DNA of 64,000 bases from Lates calcarifer. Lineage: Eukaryota > Chordata > Actinopteri > Centropomidae. Shown one piece after another: positions 1-17,356 of this stretch. The translations under genes and the position numbers were made by a program. Every line of letters starts with the position of its first letter. Positions within the stretch are counted from its first letter, which is position 1. The DNA lies in assembly GCF_001640805.2 (NCBI RefSeq), contig NC_066845.1, positions 16,122,307-16,186,306 of the forward strand. Direction: 5' to 3'. The notes below the pieces were generated by a model. That model did no database searches. It was given only the letters and a program-made list of their open reading frames with translations, and had not been told where the DNA came from.

Positions 1-1532
1 ACCATTGTTTCATACAGAGCTGGAAATAGACAGAAACAGTGTAGCAGCAGAGCTCTGGCAGGCAGTGCGTTTTATTACTGCTAGACCATAGACATAGACA
101 TTAGTGAATATGGCTCATTAAATGGCATGGAATGTTACCATTTTACATAATTCCTCCTGTATCGTTGTTGTAAATGAAATCCCGTTTCTGTCTCTGACTG
201 CACTCCAGTCACTCAACAGCCATTACAGCTTTCGCATCAGGCCCCAGCACTCCTTGAAAGCAGCTATCTATAATTTCAGGTCTGTGTCACACACAAAAAG
301 CGTGCTCTACAAGCCTAATGGTATGGCGTGGTTGATGTGGAAAGGATATAGCGCAAATAAGGAGGAAATCTGAAGAAATACTTGAGAATTAGGCAATGAT
401 GTATTCAGATGGCTAGAGAGACTAGGGTGGGCAACAAATATAAATAATGTATGTGGCGGGGCTCCTAAACATGAGCTGGAATTTGCTGCCGTACTTTTTG
501 TTCTCAATCACCTTGATGAAACAATCCCGAAGCGATGGCTGTGTGAATGAGACCACTGACAAGCTGATTTTCCACCCCTGGCATGAGGCTGCTTTCTCCA
601 CTTAATGTTCTCCGATAAAGTGTAGCACAGAAGTAAACTAGAAGAGCCTCCACTCCTGACACATGTGACAGTATTTGCATCAATTATGCAGTCTACGGCT
701 GCGGCAGGGAGGGAGCGGGAGAGAGGGGAGGAGATAGGAGAGAAAAGGGTTTGTGACAAGATGCAGAGGGAGAAATGAGAATTTTCTCTTTAAAATGCAT
801 TCTTTAGAAAATAACATTCAAGATCATTTACATGAAAGCGGCTGCAGCGGTGAACTCGACAAAGCAGCAACAAAGTCTGTGGAGCGTTTTGACACTAAAG
901 ACTTTGGCAAACAGAGTACAGTAAAATGGAGAGTTCTTTGTCTCCTCTGTATTCACTGTACGCTGAATATCTACTCTGAAGAATAGTGGAGAAGACAGTG
1001 AAATGAGGAGAGAGACTGGGTTAGAGCTGAGAGGGAGGCTTGAGTCCCTTATTGCAAAATTCAACCAAAGGAGTAGGCTGTATAAGGCCAAATAAGCTAA
1101 ATAAACAGTGCTGTGCAAGGACTGGACTCTCTATCCCAAGTAACAATCTTGTGTAAATCAAAAATCTAAAAAAAAAAAATCATAATCATTTTCCAAAAAG
1201 ACGGTGTCCAAATGCATCAAGAAATGTGCTGGGATTGCATTTGATGATTTCATATTGTGCTTGGCTACCAACAATTTGCAGAAATGCGTGTGACAAATGA
1301 TATTAGCAAAACCTATGAGGTTGTGATTCCCTTAAAACCGTAGTAGTAGAGAGATGCCTGCTTATTGGCAGAGGGAATAACTTTTAAACCGTGTCCCAGT
1401 TTTAACAGACTCCAGCACAGCATTTTATTTCACTGTGTCCAACCCTATTTCACATCCTAGTTAAGTACACTTACAAATCTGCTGTGCCATGGTTTCTAAC
1501 CTCTCACACACATGTGAATCCACACTAGCACA

Positions 1533-1533
<1 letters not shown>

Positions 1534-1572
<39 letters not shown>

Positions 1573-1580
1573 CACACACA
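1534..1580. repeat. (CA)n microsatellite
   Basis: Nearly pure CA dinucleotide run, interrupted once near the end by TG. Confidence 0.97.
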
Positions 1581-4500
1581 GAGTCACATCACTAGGCCTG
1601 TCACTGCCTTTTATCCATCGTCAACCTTCAGCTGTATGGTTTATCCGTAGTGACACTATAGCAAAGTGCTTGACTGCTTTTTGCCAACAGACTGCAACAC
1701 TTTAACTGTACTTAGTCATGCATCATTATGGCAGACTCAAAGCGGTGTGTCTGGGAACGCCTGCAGATGGTGGAGGCTGAACCATTTGGAAAGGAAAGCT
1801 CTGTGACAATGATGCTTATTGCATGAGTAAGCGTGTATGGACACAGGAGTGTTATCTGTGTGCGAGTGCTGAATAGAAAACAAGCATATTAGAAAAAGGT
1901 GCCCTGCTGCTAATTCAACAGGCTTGAGGAGACATCCTCTCCGCAGTATCTGTTTGTGAGATATGATATATGAAATCTACATGCAAGTCTTTGTTAGAGG
2001 GAGTCTTTTATGTGTGTATTGATCAGTCATTGTTTACTCCAATCGATGCTGACTTTGTGAAATGCAGCCTCCTCTCTGTTCTTTATAGAGATTTAACCCT
2101 CACTGCGTTGCGTTTTACTGCTTTGTTCTCCTCTTCAAACCTTCCTCCTGCTGAAAATGTGATAGCAGTTACTGTCACTTGTCACTTTCTCTTTATTTCA
2201 ACAGATGACAAAGCTTTTACATTGAGTATTCTGCTCCACACATGGGTATTTCCAACAGATCTCCTCTGCTATTGAAAGATAAATGTTAACTTCATTCAAT
2301 AGAAACCTCATTCATGGTTCATACAAAGCTGGCTTCTTTATTCTTTAAGGAAATGAAGAAACCATTAGCGAAATATTCACTCACGGAGAAAGAGAATCTT
2401 ATCTTTATTCCACATGACCATGCAGAGCCATATTCCTTTTGACATCATTATGTAAAACCAATTTCTCTTTCATATCATTTCCGCTGTGCTGCGTTAACAC
2501 ATCTATACACTCACTATTCTTTATTACAAAGTAGGTGGCCTAGAGGAAAATATATGCATTCGTTCCCTATGGCATAAAATATGCATATAGGTGCCTCATT
2601 TCATCTCCAATCTGTGTTATTCCTTTAAAAATTCACCACAGCCTGCAGTCCCTCTTAAATATTTAATTTGACAACTTTTTAATCTGTCTTTATGCAATGA
2701 TGAAGTAATCGTCAGCTGTCAGAAAAATGATTGAATTATACAAAGGGATTGAAGTGACTCATAGGTTGTAGGCTTCATTATTTGTTTGAAGTGTGTTAGT
2801 AGTGTGTTATCACAGGCTAATTTATCTTCCATCTTTATTCATCTTTTCTCCCAGGCTCAGACCACACGAAGCAGAACTATGTATAACATTCATACGTCAT
2901 TCATGCTTTGTTTACTAGCTTTTATTTTGAGGCAAATCAAAATATAACAGCCTGTCGGTATGTATTTAATTGTGTACCTGTGCCACTTGGTGCTTTTTCA
3001 AAGTCCTTTCACTTATTAGTGGGAACCGCAGAGCAATGATAATTACGCCCAGTCTTTTCTTAGCTCTTCTGATCTTTAATGATCACAGATTATCCATCAC
3101 ACTAGCTAAATAATTAGCGGGAATGTCTCATGAACAAGTCACCAACAGATGCTCCGACACCCACAAGGTGAACATGGGTGCTCTTTCCCTTCAGTGAGGT
3201 GACCGGTGAAACAGAATGGTTTGGAAAACAAAACAAATAGATAATGGAGCAACTTAAATGAGTGTTGAAGCGGATGAATGATCAGCTCCTGCTAACTCCT
3301 GTAGCACCACCTCTGCCGGCCTCTCTGGCAATCTGGCCATGTTGGGCCCCCACTGTGGAACAGCATGGCACTGGGAGTTGTGGTAGCCAGTCCCCCCATA
3401 GCCCCAGGCTGCCTCTACCTTTGGTACGCTACTCAAGGTTAAAGGGATCCCAGTTGGGTGTTTAACAGTGTTGTGCTCGGATCCGAATGGCTTTTTTCCC
3501 TTCTCTTTTTTTGACACTATCTGCATTGTGGAGTGTGAACCTGGAGAACTATTCAGAACTGTTCATCTTTGCAGCATTTTTTACATCTACAATGTAGATT
3601 TTAGTTCTCTATTCCAGCTGTAATATTTCTATAGCAGACCTTTAAATCCCTACACCACTGTAATACTCTTATAAAGTAGCAGGGGTAAGTGATTTGAACC
3701 GTTTTACTGTGAGGATCTGCTGTTTGCCATACACGTGCAGCTTTTGCTGACATTGATTTTGAAACCACTCGGAGCACTTGCGACTCAGAGTAACAATGCT
3801 GGGGGAAAAGTGTCTGCTGAGCTCTACAGTGAATATACCTCTGACCCAGACCGAGGAAAGGGAGATTTATGAAATCCACATGTTTAATACATTTCATTTT
3901 GTCCAAGGGATTTGTATTGCTTACCACAGTATTTTAGGGTTGAAACATTCTGTATAGTCACAGCTTGTATTGTCTGAGGAGAATAAACCCTGTCCGGTTC
4001 TGGCTGCTGAAGATTTGTTTTATAGCACCCCCCGCTTTCCTTACACACATCAGCCATGCACTGTCTGAGGTATTGCATTTTTGTTGTGCTGAGGTGTTAG
4101 GTATACACACCCTTAATCTTTAATGCATAATCCCCCTGAAAATCCGCTACATAAATGAAAAAGATAACCCTCATATCAGTGCAGTGACAGAAAATAAGAT
4201 AGCTAGGTAATTTAATAAAGGATTGACGCTGGCCCTGCTGTGATATGGTGTGTGACCTCTGTGTATTCATTGTGTAGCGCAGAGCAAGTGAGCCACTGCT
4301 TGTCGAGGACTAGTTCTTCCCATTCTGAAAACCCATCCTGGGAGTGTAACATCTGTGGTGACAAACAGAATGCACCATATGGATTAAAGCGCAGGGAGGG
4401 CAGTCACTGAAATATTTGCTTTCCCAAAGTGTTGACACAGTATTAAAAAAAAAAAAAAAGGAGAACCACGGCTGAGCTTTCCCGCTGTAATCAGGTAGCA

Positions 4501-6240
4501 GTTATCGCCGTGAAGTGTTTGCCTACTTAATGGTGTTTCCATTTTGTGTGGGTCTGTGTCATCGGCTTCCCATTTGGATCTGCCTCCTCCTATAGTAAGT
4601 GCTACCCTGCCGTGGGTTAGCGTGTAAATACTTCTGTGTTTGTTCTGTCTGTGAGAATCAACAAAAAAGACAAACTGATGAATTGGGGAGAGAAAGAGAA
4701 GTCTTTTAAAAACATCATAACCGTGGTCAAACGCCGCCATAGGAAGCGTTTAGTTCATTTAGGGGCTGACCACATCAGGCCATAAATACTCTTCCCAGGG
4801 AACACTTGTTTTACATCTAAAATGCACTTGAGTGTAATGCTGACAGATATAGCTTGTGACGAGTGATAGTCAGAATGTATGAGCACCCATAATGCCGCTG
4901 TCAACCATTGGTGCCAGACTGAAAATAAGCAGTTCACCTCTGTTTTCATTCAGGAGAGTGCAGCAGACAGCACCGGCTTCTCCGCTGTATTTATTGACTT
5001 GTTTTACTAGCCTGAAACAGGGTGCTTTTATACGGGCCTGCTCAGTCTTAAGACTCTCCAGACATTTACATTATTCCTGACTGAGTTACACACACGTATA
5101 AAGGAGCACGTCCGCAGGCTAGGTTAGATATATGCTCTCTTTCCACCTCTCTTTCTCTCTTGCAGTCATACACACTCATGCACCATTTTATTACCCCACC
5201 ATTTTAGATATTGTTACTCTGTACTTTTCTCCTATTACTGCTGCATATCAGGTGTGCAGGCATTTGTATTTATTAATTTTCTTTGTTTAAAAATATATGT
5301 CTATGTCTAAAAAAATGCATACTGTTTTTCCTGTATACTTGAACACTTCTAAAAAAAAAGCTTTTTTTCTGTTTATGCTGAAGCTGATTCAGTAGTATGA
5401 AAGCACAGATTTCACAAGGCTTTAAAAATCTTCTTTCGCTGACTAATCTGCACAACTGCAGAGGAAGATAATGAATGCCAGCACCAGAGTCACAGCCGAC
5501 ACTATGATCCCCCCACCCAGCCTAAAACCTCCAGCAGTATTTACATGATATTTCATTTTAGAATAAACCTCTTTTCTCTCCCACTGTGAAGATATTGAAC
5601 TCTTTCACACAGATGTCATCTTAACCAAAGCTTATTAAAAAGATGGACATCAAAGTTGTGGGCGCCCATTTATCTTATAGCACTCTAATTGGCCACCACA
5701 GGCAAGAGAACAACTAACTCCAAAATAGGAGGCGTTGAGTGGTTGGGCTAAAGAAGAGGATGTCTAAAGACCTCTCAGTGGATTCATTGCCAATAAATCC
5801 TCTAGAATGAAAGCAGGGCTTTTCTAGGGGGTATGGAATTTTGCAAATACATTATGAAACGTGATATGCTGAATTAACTCAACACTTATGGCCACAGGGT
5901 TTGGTTTCTTTGTTCTGGTGTTGTTTTGTGGTTACATTGTCCTGCGCCTGACCTGCAACTTCAGTGTTTTGAAGTTTTTAACATCATGGTTGGCGACATG
6001 AGGCAGTACGCTCTGAAAAGGTCATACAGCGCAGTAGCCATGAGCGAAATGAGATTACATTTTTGCTAACTCCATATAGTATACAGCATTGTTTTGAATT
6101 AACCATTCACCACAGTGAAGGAAACAGATTCTTTAGCCAGAGTCACCACTACTCCATCACACACCACACACACAGGCCTGAGGTGAATAATGTATTATGT
6201 TTTCCACTCAAGTGGGCAATAAAAACACAAAAACAAAGTC

Positions 6241-6560
6241 ATTAATTGCCCACATACAGTAACCAAATGCCATCAAGAGCCTGTGCTCTCATTAACCTGG
6301 CACCTAATTATCTGCCTCCAGTCTGAGTCCTGACAAGCCCCACCGTCTGAACCCTCAGCTTGGTTGTGGTGTGTTGTGTTGTGTCAGCGCTCGCCAACCG
6401 CAGCCAAGGCACCATTAGGTACAGAGAAGACAAAAGCTTCTTGCGGCAAAGGTTCCCTCTGCACACGCTGCCACAATGTTCCTCCCGTTAATGCCTTCCC
6501 TTCCAATTAAATCTGCAACTGTTAATTATTGTAATTATGAGAGTGAGCTCCCAGTTCTAC
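6241..6560. other. candidate conserved non-coding element in intron 2
   Basis: This stretch is rich in homeodomain core sites: attaattgcc, ctcattaacc, cctaattatc, ccgttaatgcc, ccaattaaat and gttaattattgtaattatg. They sit within otherwise moderate-GC sequence. The look is that of a developmental enhancer; conservation is untested. Confidence 0.3.
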
Positions 6561-9045
6561 CGCACCACCCTCGCCACCCTCTCCTCTCAACTCCTCCCTC
6601 GCCGGTGTACGGAGACGCTACGGGAGCTGTTGTGTTGCTTCAGTGGCGCCTCGTCTATGCTCCAGTGAAGCCCTAGCAGGGAATTGGATGCGGAGGGGGA
6701 CTTGGTACACATGACAGGGGTGACGTGAGGGAGATTGCACGGTTCATCTTGGATAACTGGGCAAGCAAGTCACAGCCAATGGCCACGCCTCCACTCTAAC
6801 TCATTAAATGGTGTGTAAAGTACATGCTGGGAATAATTAGCACCAAATAACCTTTTTTTTTGCTACCTTGTTCGCAGTGTATCGCACAACAAAAAAAAGG
6901 TGGAATATCATCTGTAGGTGCACAATAAAACTATTCAGCTGGTCAGATGAAATGAGGGAGATGATCCTCTCCCTGCAATCATTCACTCATTTGCTTTGAA
7001 AACTCCACAGTTATTTCGCTCCTTTCTCATGGTAATGTGAAACATTATTCTTGCCGTGTTCTTTGAGAGACGCTTGCGATGGATCCGAAGTGATGTGTTG
7101 AGTATAAGGAGAGCTGAAAAAGAGTGGATGGCAGGCCGGCTGCCTGTTAAGTCTCTGCGTGTCTCAACATCCTCTCTGGCCTGCTTCTGTCACAAGCTGT
7201 TGTTTGGCCCAGACCTGATCTGCCCAGCTACTCCTTGCACTGCACTCTGCAGACCCAGCAGTAACCTGCAACATCAGGATGCTTCCGGAAACTGTGCTCT
7301 TGTTTTGACACTGGGGGTGGATGTGTTTTTTTTGGTTGTTTTTTTGTGAGCTTTATCAGTCCTCACCAAGAGACGTGCCGAGAATCAGCACGTCAAGTGC
7401 AGTCTTACTCCAATGTCGTAACCTCAGTTGCCTCGTAGCAGAGTCCTTACACGGTTAGCACAGCTAGCAAAGGATTCTGGCTTTACAATTTGGAGCCGAA
7501 TTCTCTTCCATAAAAGACACTGAAGGAAAGAGCAGCTCCTTCTGCTTCAGGCAATGCAGCCTTTTCGTGGATACACTGCAAAATCTAAATGATGGACTGT
7601 CAACTCTCTTGCAGAAATGCCACTGCAAAGAATAATCTCTCTGGCAGTGGATCATGGATGGCTGTATGCTACCAATGCCGTTTCTTTGTTTATGTGAGCA
7701 TGTAGCCTTCACACACACGCATGCAGACATGAGCACAGATTTACACACATACACATATGCATGTCACACAAATACAGAGCACACAGGCACAAGATCCTTG
7801 AAGCCTAAATCCTTTCTTTGGAAGCATACAGTGAAATATATGGGATTAATAACGTAAATAGCATTTTTTTTTTCACCTCTAGCCTTCAAAATAATGCACG
7901 CCTGGCTTGGTGTCTGGATGAAGTTTTGCCTGTGTATATGCATGGTTATCGGTGTGTACAAGACCTGCTGTGTGACCTGGTTTCATGCAATCTCCATCTT
8001 CTAATTAGGAGGCTGCAGAAAGGCTGGAACGAGAGGAGGAGTGATTAGTTGCCTTTGGGTATTTCATAAGTGGCTTTCAGTGCCACATTTGCATTATTTG
8101 CTTGAGGTCTGAATAACAAATCAGCCTACCTTTGCAGCAAATTGAGGCTAGCAGCTAAAGACCATTAATACATGAAATATAAAATGAAACTGAAGAAAAG
8201 AAATAAGCAAAACATGCTAACACAATATAGGACGGGATAAAATGAAATATTGAAACACAAGATGCAATAACTGTCTCTCAACTCTGAGTCTACCTACAGC
8301 ACAGAGACTAAAATATTCTCTGACTTTTCAAATTAAGATATTTTCCTGTATGTTCATCATAGTTATGGGATGTCTGCCCGAATAACACACAAATGTCTCA
8401 GTGATTGTGGCTCATTCTGTGACTAGCAGACCATGTGAACCATGTGAGCCCTATGTTGGAGCCCCATGCTGTATGTGTCCTGTAGGGTCAGTCAGTGTGC
8501 TGATCTGTAGCGGAGGTCCTGTCCACTCATTTGGCCAGTCTCCCCAACCGCTGCGTGCAGCCGCCACCACCAGGCCTGGTCAGCCATCACTACACCACTT
8601 GGCCGTTTGCCCACACCGAGTCTTAGAGGGCAGGAAACAAAGCAGGCACTCACACGTCCACATATAAACACACACACACACACGCATGCACGCATGATCA
8701 CAGCGAGTGACAGTGGCTCTTGTTTACCCAGCCCTCCCACCCTCCCTCGCTCTCCTTTCATCCTCTCCCTCTAGTCTGTCATGTTGTGTGTCACTTCCCA
8801 CAAATGTCAGTGCCACCGTGGGACAGTGATTAATTTTGGTGTGCTTGGCAAAATGTCTTCAAGATGTTTTTTTGGGTTGTCTTTTCCCACCCCCTCACCC
8901 ACCCCCTGCTCCCCCGCACGTCTAAAGAGTCGTGGGTCGAGAGTGGCAAGCCCCCATCCTCCTCCTCCTCCCATCTTACACCCCCTCGCCCCTGCTGTCA
9001 CAGCCTCCTCCTTTATTTGGGGGGTGGGTGGGGTGGGTGGTAGTG

Positions 9046-9065
9046 CATCATCATCATCATCATCA
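9046..9065. repeat. (ATC)n triplet run
   Basis: Six consecutive ATC units follow a GGGTGGGTGG-type G-rich stretch. Confidence 0.9.
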
Positions 9066-9659
9066 AGGGACAAAGGCTACCTGAACTGACAGAGATCTTC
9101 TTTTCTGACCAGAGCCACTTTTTTGTCACTACCCACCACCACCACCACCTCCATGCGCTGTCTGTTTAGTGTGTGCTGGTGGTGTATGATGGGAGAAGTC
9201 TTGACCCAGCACTGGGGGGCTGTAACACTTCACTGTCAGCGTGGCTGATTAGCTTATCACTCACCGCACTGGGAGGAAATACATCATCATTCTAGACAGG
9301 GATTCCCCAGTTTCAGGCCCATTCCCTGCCTCCTTTTACTCTGCATTTAATCACCAGACTCTCTGTCCCCTCCAGTATTTCAGCCTCACATCTGAAGCCA
9401 GTCCTTAGAGGTTTACAGTCAGAATCTTCTTTCTTTCAGGTGTGTTTTTAATGAAATCAGAGCGGCTAAATCATGTGTGTGAAAGTACTTTTTTAGGGTT
9501 GGAGGGGCTTCTCTACATTGCAGATACATGCAAGGATGCTGATATTCTCTGTGCGGAAAAAAAGCAGAATGAGCCATTTTTTCAAAATGATTCTTTTCAG
9601 CTCACTCAACAAAGAAAGTGAAACACAAAAGTGGCAAATGTACTTTGGCTTCCCCACAG

Positions 9660-9785
9660 TGTGGTATCAGGTATGGTAATTACTCTGCCATTAACATTGG
9701 GAATAGTTAATGTGTATTAATGTGTTAATGGCATGTTAATTACTGTACATGCTAGAGAGAGCCCGCAGGCATTCTCTCAGATTCT
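9660..9785. other. candidate enhancer with TTAATG cluster and 11-bp inverted repeat, intron 2
   Basis: TGCCATTAACA at 9686-9696 and its exact reverse complement TGTTAATGGCA at 9723-9733 frame further TTAAT cores. GTAATTAC and TTAATTAC lie just outside the two arms. Five or more homeodomain cores fall in about 80 bp. Confidence 0.35.
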
Positions 9786-10162
9786 TTGTGCCATGTGGAT
9801 GTAGGCCAAGCTTAAAAAAGCCTTTAAGAACATCGATGAAAGAGGATCCTTATGTTTCATTTGTCAGAACAAAAGATTTTCAATGGTAATTTGATCCAGC
9901 TCCCCGCTTCTGGAGCTGAAAGTCACTGATCCAGGCGCCACGACAAAGGAGATGATATGAAGTCAAAGGAGACGTGGAACACGGCTGTAGTGACACTGGC
10001 CTCTTTGTGAAATGGATACTTTAAGCCCTCTGTAGTCTCTAGTGTGTTGCTTTGGCAGCGGGTTTTAATAACACGGTGGATTAGAAGCCTTGGATCATGA
10101 GTGCCAAGCCCGAGTTAAAGCTCACCTTGGACGAGCCTCAGTAACAGGCTAGATGCCACGGT

Positions 10163-10188
10163 CTTCCTCCTCCTCCTCCTCCTCCTCT
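10163..10188. repeat. (TCC)n triplet run
   Basis: Seven or more consecutive CCT/TCC units in a pyrimidine tract. Confidence 0.9.
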
Positions 10189-10239
10189 CTGTTCACGGCG
10201 TCTACTCCACGGCTTTAAGAGAGATGACCTTTGCAAATA

Positions 10240-10500
10240 TTGACAGAAAATAAATTCTGCTTCGATTAGTTAGCTTTGGGAGACCTTGGTGGATCAATGC
10301 AATTAGATGAACAGAGTGTCAATACCATGGCCGGAGCCATTCGGTGGAGGCGCCGGGTAGGAGAGGAGCTGCAGGAGGTCAGGGTTACTTGTAATGAACA
10401 GGATGTTTTGGAAACAGTGGTGGAAGTAACAGAGTCAGAGCGTGTAACGTCAGGCAAAATCACTTCACTGCATCACATTCTGCTTGCAGCGCAGGAACAT
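10240..10500. other. candidate conserved non-coding element in intron 2
   Basis: Moderate-GC sequence open on both strands for more than 60 codons, with CpG-containing segments (ggccggagccattcgg, ggcgccgggtagg) next to TAAT/ATTAG motifs. No protein family is recognised, so non-coding constraint is the better explanation. Confidence 0.25.
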
Positions 10501-11749
10501 TTTACTATCTCAGAAAATTACCAGTGAAAAAAAAAAAAATCCTCTGGCTTTATCTGCACGAAGCGCTTGCTCTTGTAGTGTATTGTCTGGCGCCTGACCG
10601 TGCAGTCAGTGCAGCAGAATGAGGTGGAGAAGCCCAGAGCCGCCCCTTCCCTCTTCAGCAGGCCACATTAACCCAGCAGGACTCTGCCTTTATGGCTCTC
10701 CTGCTCACACTTCAGTGATGAGAGTAAACAAGCAGCGGGCCAAAGGTCAGCTAAGCCCACGGAATAAAAGAGGGCACAGGGGGAAAAGAGGTGGGAGGAA
10801 AAGGAGAACGGGCCCGAGGCAGTGCTCAGATCACTGTCAGGGCTTCAAGCAGGGAATGATGTACGAGACAACAGCCCCGAACCGGAAATGATTATAAACA
10901 GAGAACAGGGGAGAGTATATGAGAGAAAAGGGGCTGCATTGTCTTTATCTGTCAAATTTGTTACTTCCTCGGATCTGATACCGACGGTGAAACCTGTAAA
11001 AAATGAAAAGGAGAACCACCCCTGACTGATAGGGATGGATTAATCACACTGTCTCCTTTTGTCTCAGCCACAGAGGAGAAATGAGGAACAATCATATAGG
11101 CAAGTGCTTTTTCCCCAGCTACTCCACCTGTATTGTTGAATGACAAATGAGGCCGATTAAGGACATGTTACATTATTATTACAATTTCTGTTTTTTTTTT
11201 TTTTCTTTTCTTTTACATCATTAAATGCGTTCTGGTAATTAAGTGAGCCAGCATCATCAGAGTTATTTGAAATAACTAGACCATATATAGATTTTTCATT
11301 CTCAAGTTCCTATTTGCTCGCAGGCTTTGCCAAGGTGACACGACTTCCCGCACTTTCCCTTTGCGCTGAGATTAATCCCACTTTGACTGTGGAGGTGGAT
11401 TAGAGCTAAACTCGGGTGCCCAAACTTGTTTTAATACCCATATCATCAGACAAAAACAGGATAAAGATTTGAGCAGGCAAAGCAGCATTGCAGGGCTAGA
11501 ATGTGACTGTGGCTTTGCAAGTTACTATACAGATTTGTCAACCACACAGCAAATTAAAGATATTATCTTGCCAGAGCGTATTTTGTGGAAGTTGTGTGAT
11601 GATGCTGAGCTTAGACAGTGAATCCACAATCTTTAGCTCCTCCAACAAAGGTGCACGCAGAGAGACAGAGACACATTGCACCTCTTTTTAAAATAGTATT
11701 TTTCTGTGGCCTATGTTTTCTTTTTTCCTATTTTCTTTTTTTTTTTAAT

Positions 11750-12000
11750 TCTTAGTATTTATGTGCTTGAGACAGAGGCATCATCCCTCCCAACATGTGT
11801 GTTATGAATGACCAGCCAGAGCTGCTGTGGCACAAATACACCCTGGTGGACTCCTGCAGGGCCGTCTGCTTCTCGGGGCAGCGCAGTAATCATTTTTATC
11901 CTGCTGATTTCCCAAATAGAAATGGACACGTATGATAAAAATGTCACGGCCACTCCACATGTCAGTGGACTAACAGGATTACATGTCACTTTCTAATGTC
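11750..12000. other. candidate conserved non-coding element in intron 2
   Basis: A block of about 240 bp that is more GC-rich than its AT-rich flanks, open on both strands. It includes cagcgcagtaatcattttt and several TGTCA/TGACA Meis-type cores. No coding homology is seen. Confidence 0.25.
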
Positions 12001-13852
12001 TCGCTCTGTTTTCTTTTGCCATGAATGGCTACGTTATTGCACACAGGAACTTTGTGGTAATATATGGTAAGAGACAAGTAGCTCTTTATGGCCTGTGATT
12101 ATTTAGTTTGAATGAAACCAGTGATTTATGCCCATTTAGCTGAAAAGCCCTGTAAATTCCCTCAGCTGCATTTCCCCTGGATATAGAGTGAGTGGAGTGA
12201 AAGTGACAACTGGGTTTGGTGTGGAAATGTATGCTGCGTCCCAGAGTTATATTTAATATACCTGACATGAAAAACGTGCCTACCTACTTACCACCACCCA
12301 CAGCACAAAGGAAAGTGCAGCCTGCTGAGCTTGTGTCAAATCAGAGAGTGGGAGTAAATACTGAATTAGGAAAATATGAACCGTAGTGGCAGACAAACCA
12401 CCAGCTATTAGAGCATGTTGAGATATGTAGCCAGGCGTCTGGTCAGTCAACATTTGAATCATGTGCCATTTTGTTTTCACGCTGCACAAACTGGAATCGA
12501 AACAGTCTAGCCTGTCCAGAACGAGTGCTCTGGGTGGAGTTGTGCAGATGCAGTGTGTGATGTGGATGAGGGTTAGTGGAGCAGCGGCATATTGTCCACA
12601 TGGATGGCTTGGCTCTGCAAGCCTGATGGAGCCTTGTCCAGCATCTCAATGTCTCCAACACAAATAGCCACATTCATCCACTCCTCTCACACCATTACAC
12701 CTAAAAGACTCAAAGCCAGCCGATCCATAAATAGAGCCAAATTTGTTTTTCAGTGGCGCTGCAGTCGAACAAAACACCAACAGGGATGAAAACATCAGAG
12801 GAGTGGCTACAATATGATGTGTTTCCTAATTTTTTTTTTTTCCAGGCTGTGTTTATGAGAGAGATAGAAAAAGAAAAAGGGGTGTTTTTCTCTCTAGTAT
12901 TTACTCCTGTGGATGGTGTGCAGGGTCAGTCGGTCAAAGCGTGGTAAAAGGGCTTCTCTGATTGCATGCCTACTGGCTGACACAATAGAGCCACTAATCT
13001 TCTTATTTAGAATCCAGAGGCTGGCCATATCTTAATGAAGCTGTAATGAGCTGTTGAAAATCCCTGAATTGCGAGAGGGATTATTGAATTGAAACAACTC
13101 TGGTAATCATAACGTTCGAGTAGCCACTCAGTATTTACTGCCCATTGAGCCACATTTTTATCCACTTATTAGACCGGATTGCTTGAGCTTGTTTTTGTTG
13201 TAATTCTGACCCGCAGTGTTTTTTTGTTTGTTTACTCTCTGTGCAGCCCAGCATTGCGGTTGCATTGCCAATGCATCCAGGTGCGCACGTATGCTATCTG
13301 CTGGGTGATTATGACTTGCTGACAGACTGGCGAGACAGAAATAAACAGCAGGATCTGAGAACAAAAACAGGATTCATGAATGAGTGCTTTACATAGAATT
13401 GTCTCTGCTCTCATTTTGCTGTATGCAGATTTTTATGTCACCAGCACATTTTTTATTACTTCTCATAGTACTGCAAAATCGGGACTATAATATAATACAA
13501 GATCCAAACCTCATAAGCAAATAGGAATGAGGAAAACAATAGTTACTTTCTGGAGTTCACAGCATTCACTGTGCCAAAGACAGAGACACTTACTAGAGGT
13601 ATAGTTTTCTGTTTAGCATCCTTTCACAGAGTAGAAGTGCCACTTCACCATTGAGCATTTGTCAGTTTATGGATGTTGCTGTCATGTCAGCCTTCTCGTA
13701 CACACAGTGTGCAGCGCAGTGTGTAAATAAAAGAGAACAGGCATAGACATGGGCGACAGGAACACAGCACATACACAGAAGGCACCCAGTGCATACCTGC
13801 AGGGGAAACATCACACTATAGCAGACTACGCAGGCAGACATAATGCTTTTAA

Positions 13853-16581
<2,729 letters not shown>

Positions 16582-17356
16582 TAATCAGGGTGGGAAAGGC
16601 TAAAGCCTAGAGGGATAGTTACCGTAGGTCACACCACCAAGACACAATGTCCTTAGCTAACCTTGACATTGTGACTGCCTAATGATGCTTCAGTCAAGGC
16701 TGGTCCCAGTCAGTCAGAGCAGGGCCACAGGGAGGGGAGGCCTATATCATCTTGGCCTCAATCAAAGCACTATGCTGTCCTTCCTTAGCACCCCCCCCAA
16801 ATGCTGGGTCCCCTGCCATTTTTCCCTCTCATTCCCATCCACCATGTGTGCTCCCTCTGTTGCTTGGTCAGTCGCTCAGGTCATAAGCTGGGGAAGAAAA
16901 AATGGCATCATCCATTACTTTAAGAAAAGCAGTTAAAGTCTGGTGCTTCAAAACACTGGGTGATACAGGGTATTTATTTGTATGTTTGCTGTTCAAGTGA
17001 CCTTCCAGGACTCTGCTAATTCACAGTTATATTTTAGATTTAAAGATGCGACTTTCCCACTTTATATATGAGCATAGCCTCCCTGTTGGGTAAACCTGAA
17101 GGCAATATCTCTCACACCTAACCCCCACATCCAAAGTATTATTATCCTGTGTTCTTTTTCTGCTATGATTGTGACTAGATTTTTCATACTCTATTGTTCT
17201 ATGGTTGTCCTCATGAGACACAATATCAGAGAAACATGAATCTATACAATAATCTGCAGTGTTTTTTTTCTGTGTGGGGAGGGGGTGTTGAGGGGTATAT
17301 TGAGTGTAGTCATGAAGAGTCAGATACTGTAAAAGCCCATTCTTTTTTGCCTTCAG

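Noticed and set aside
7056..7349. 97-codon frame in intron 2
   Set aside because: Ends in poly-T-encoded hydrophobic residues; no homology, no splice context.
8401..9089. Several 80-100 codon frames on both strands
   Set aside because: The region is C-rich and low in complexity, and no peptide resembles a protein family.
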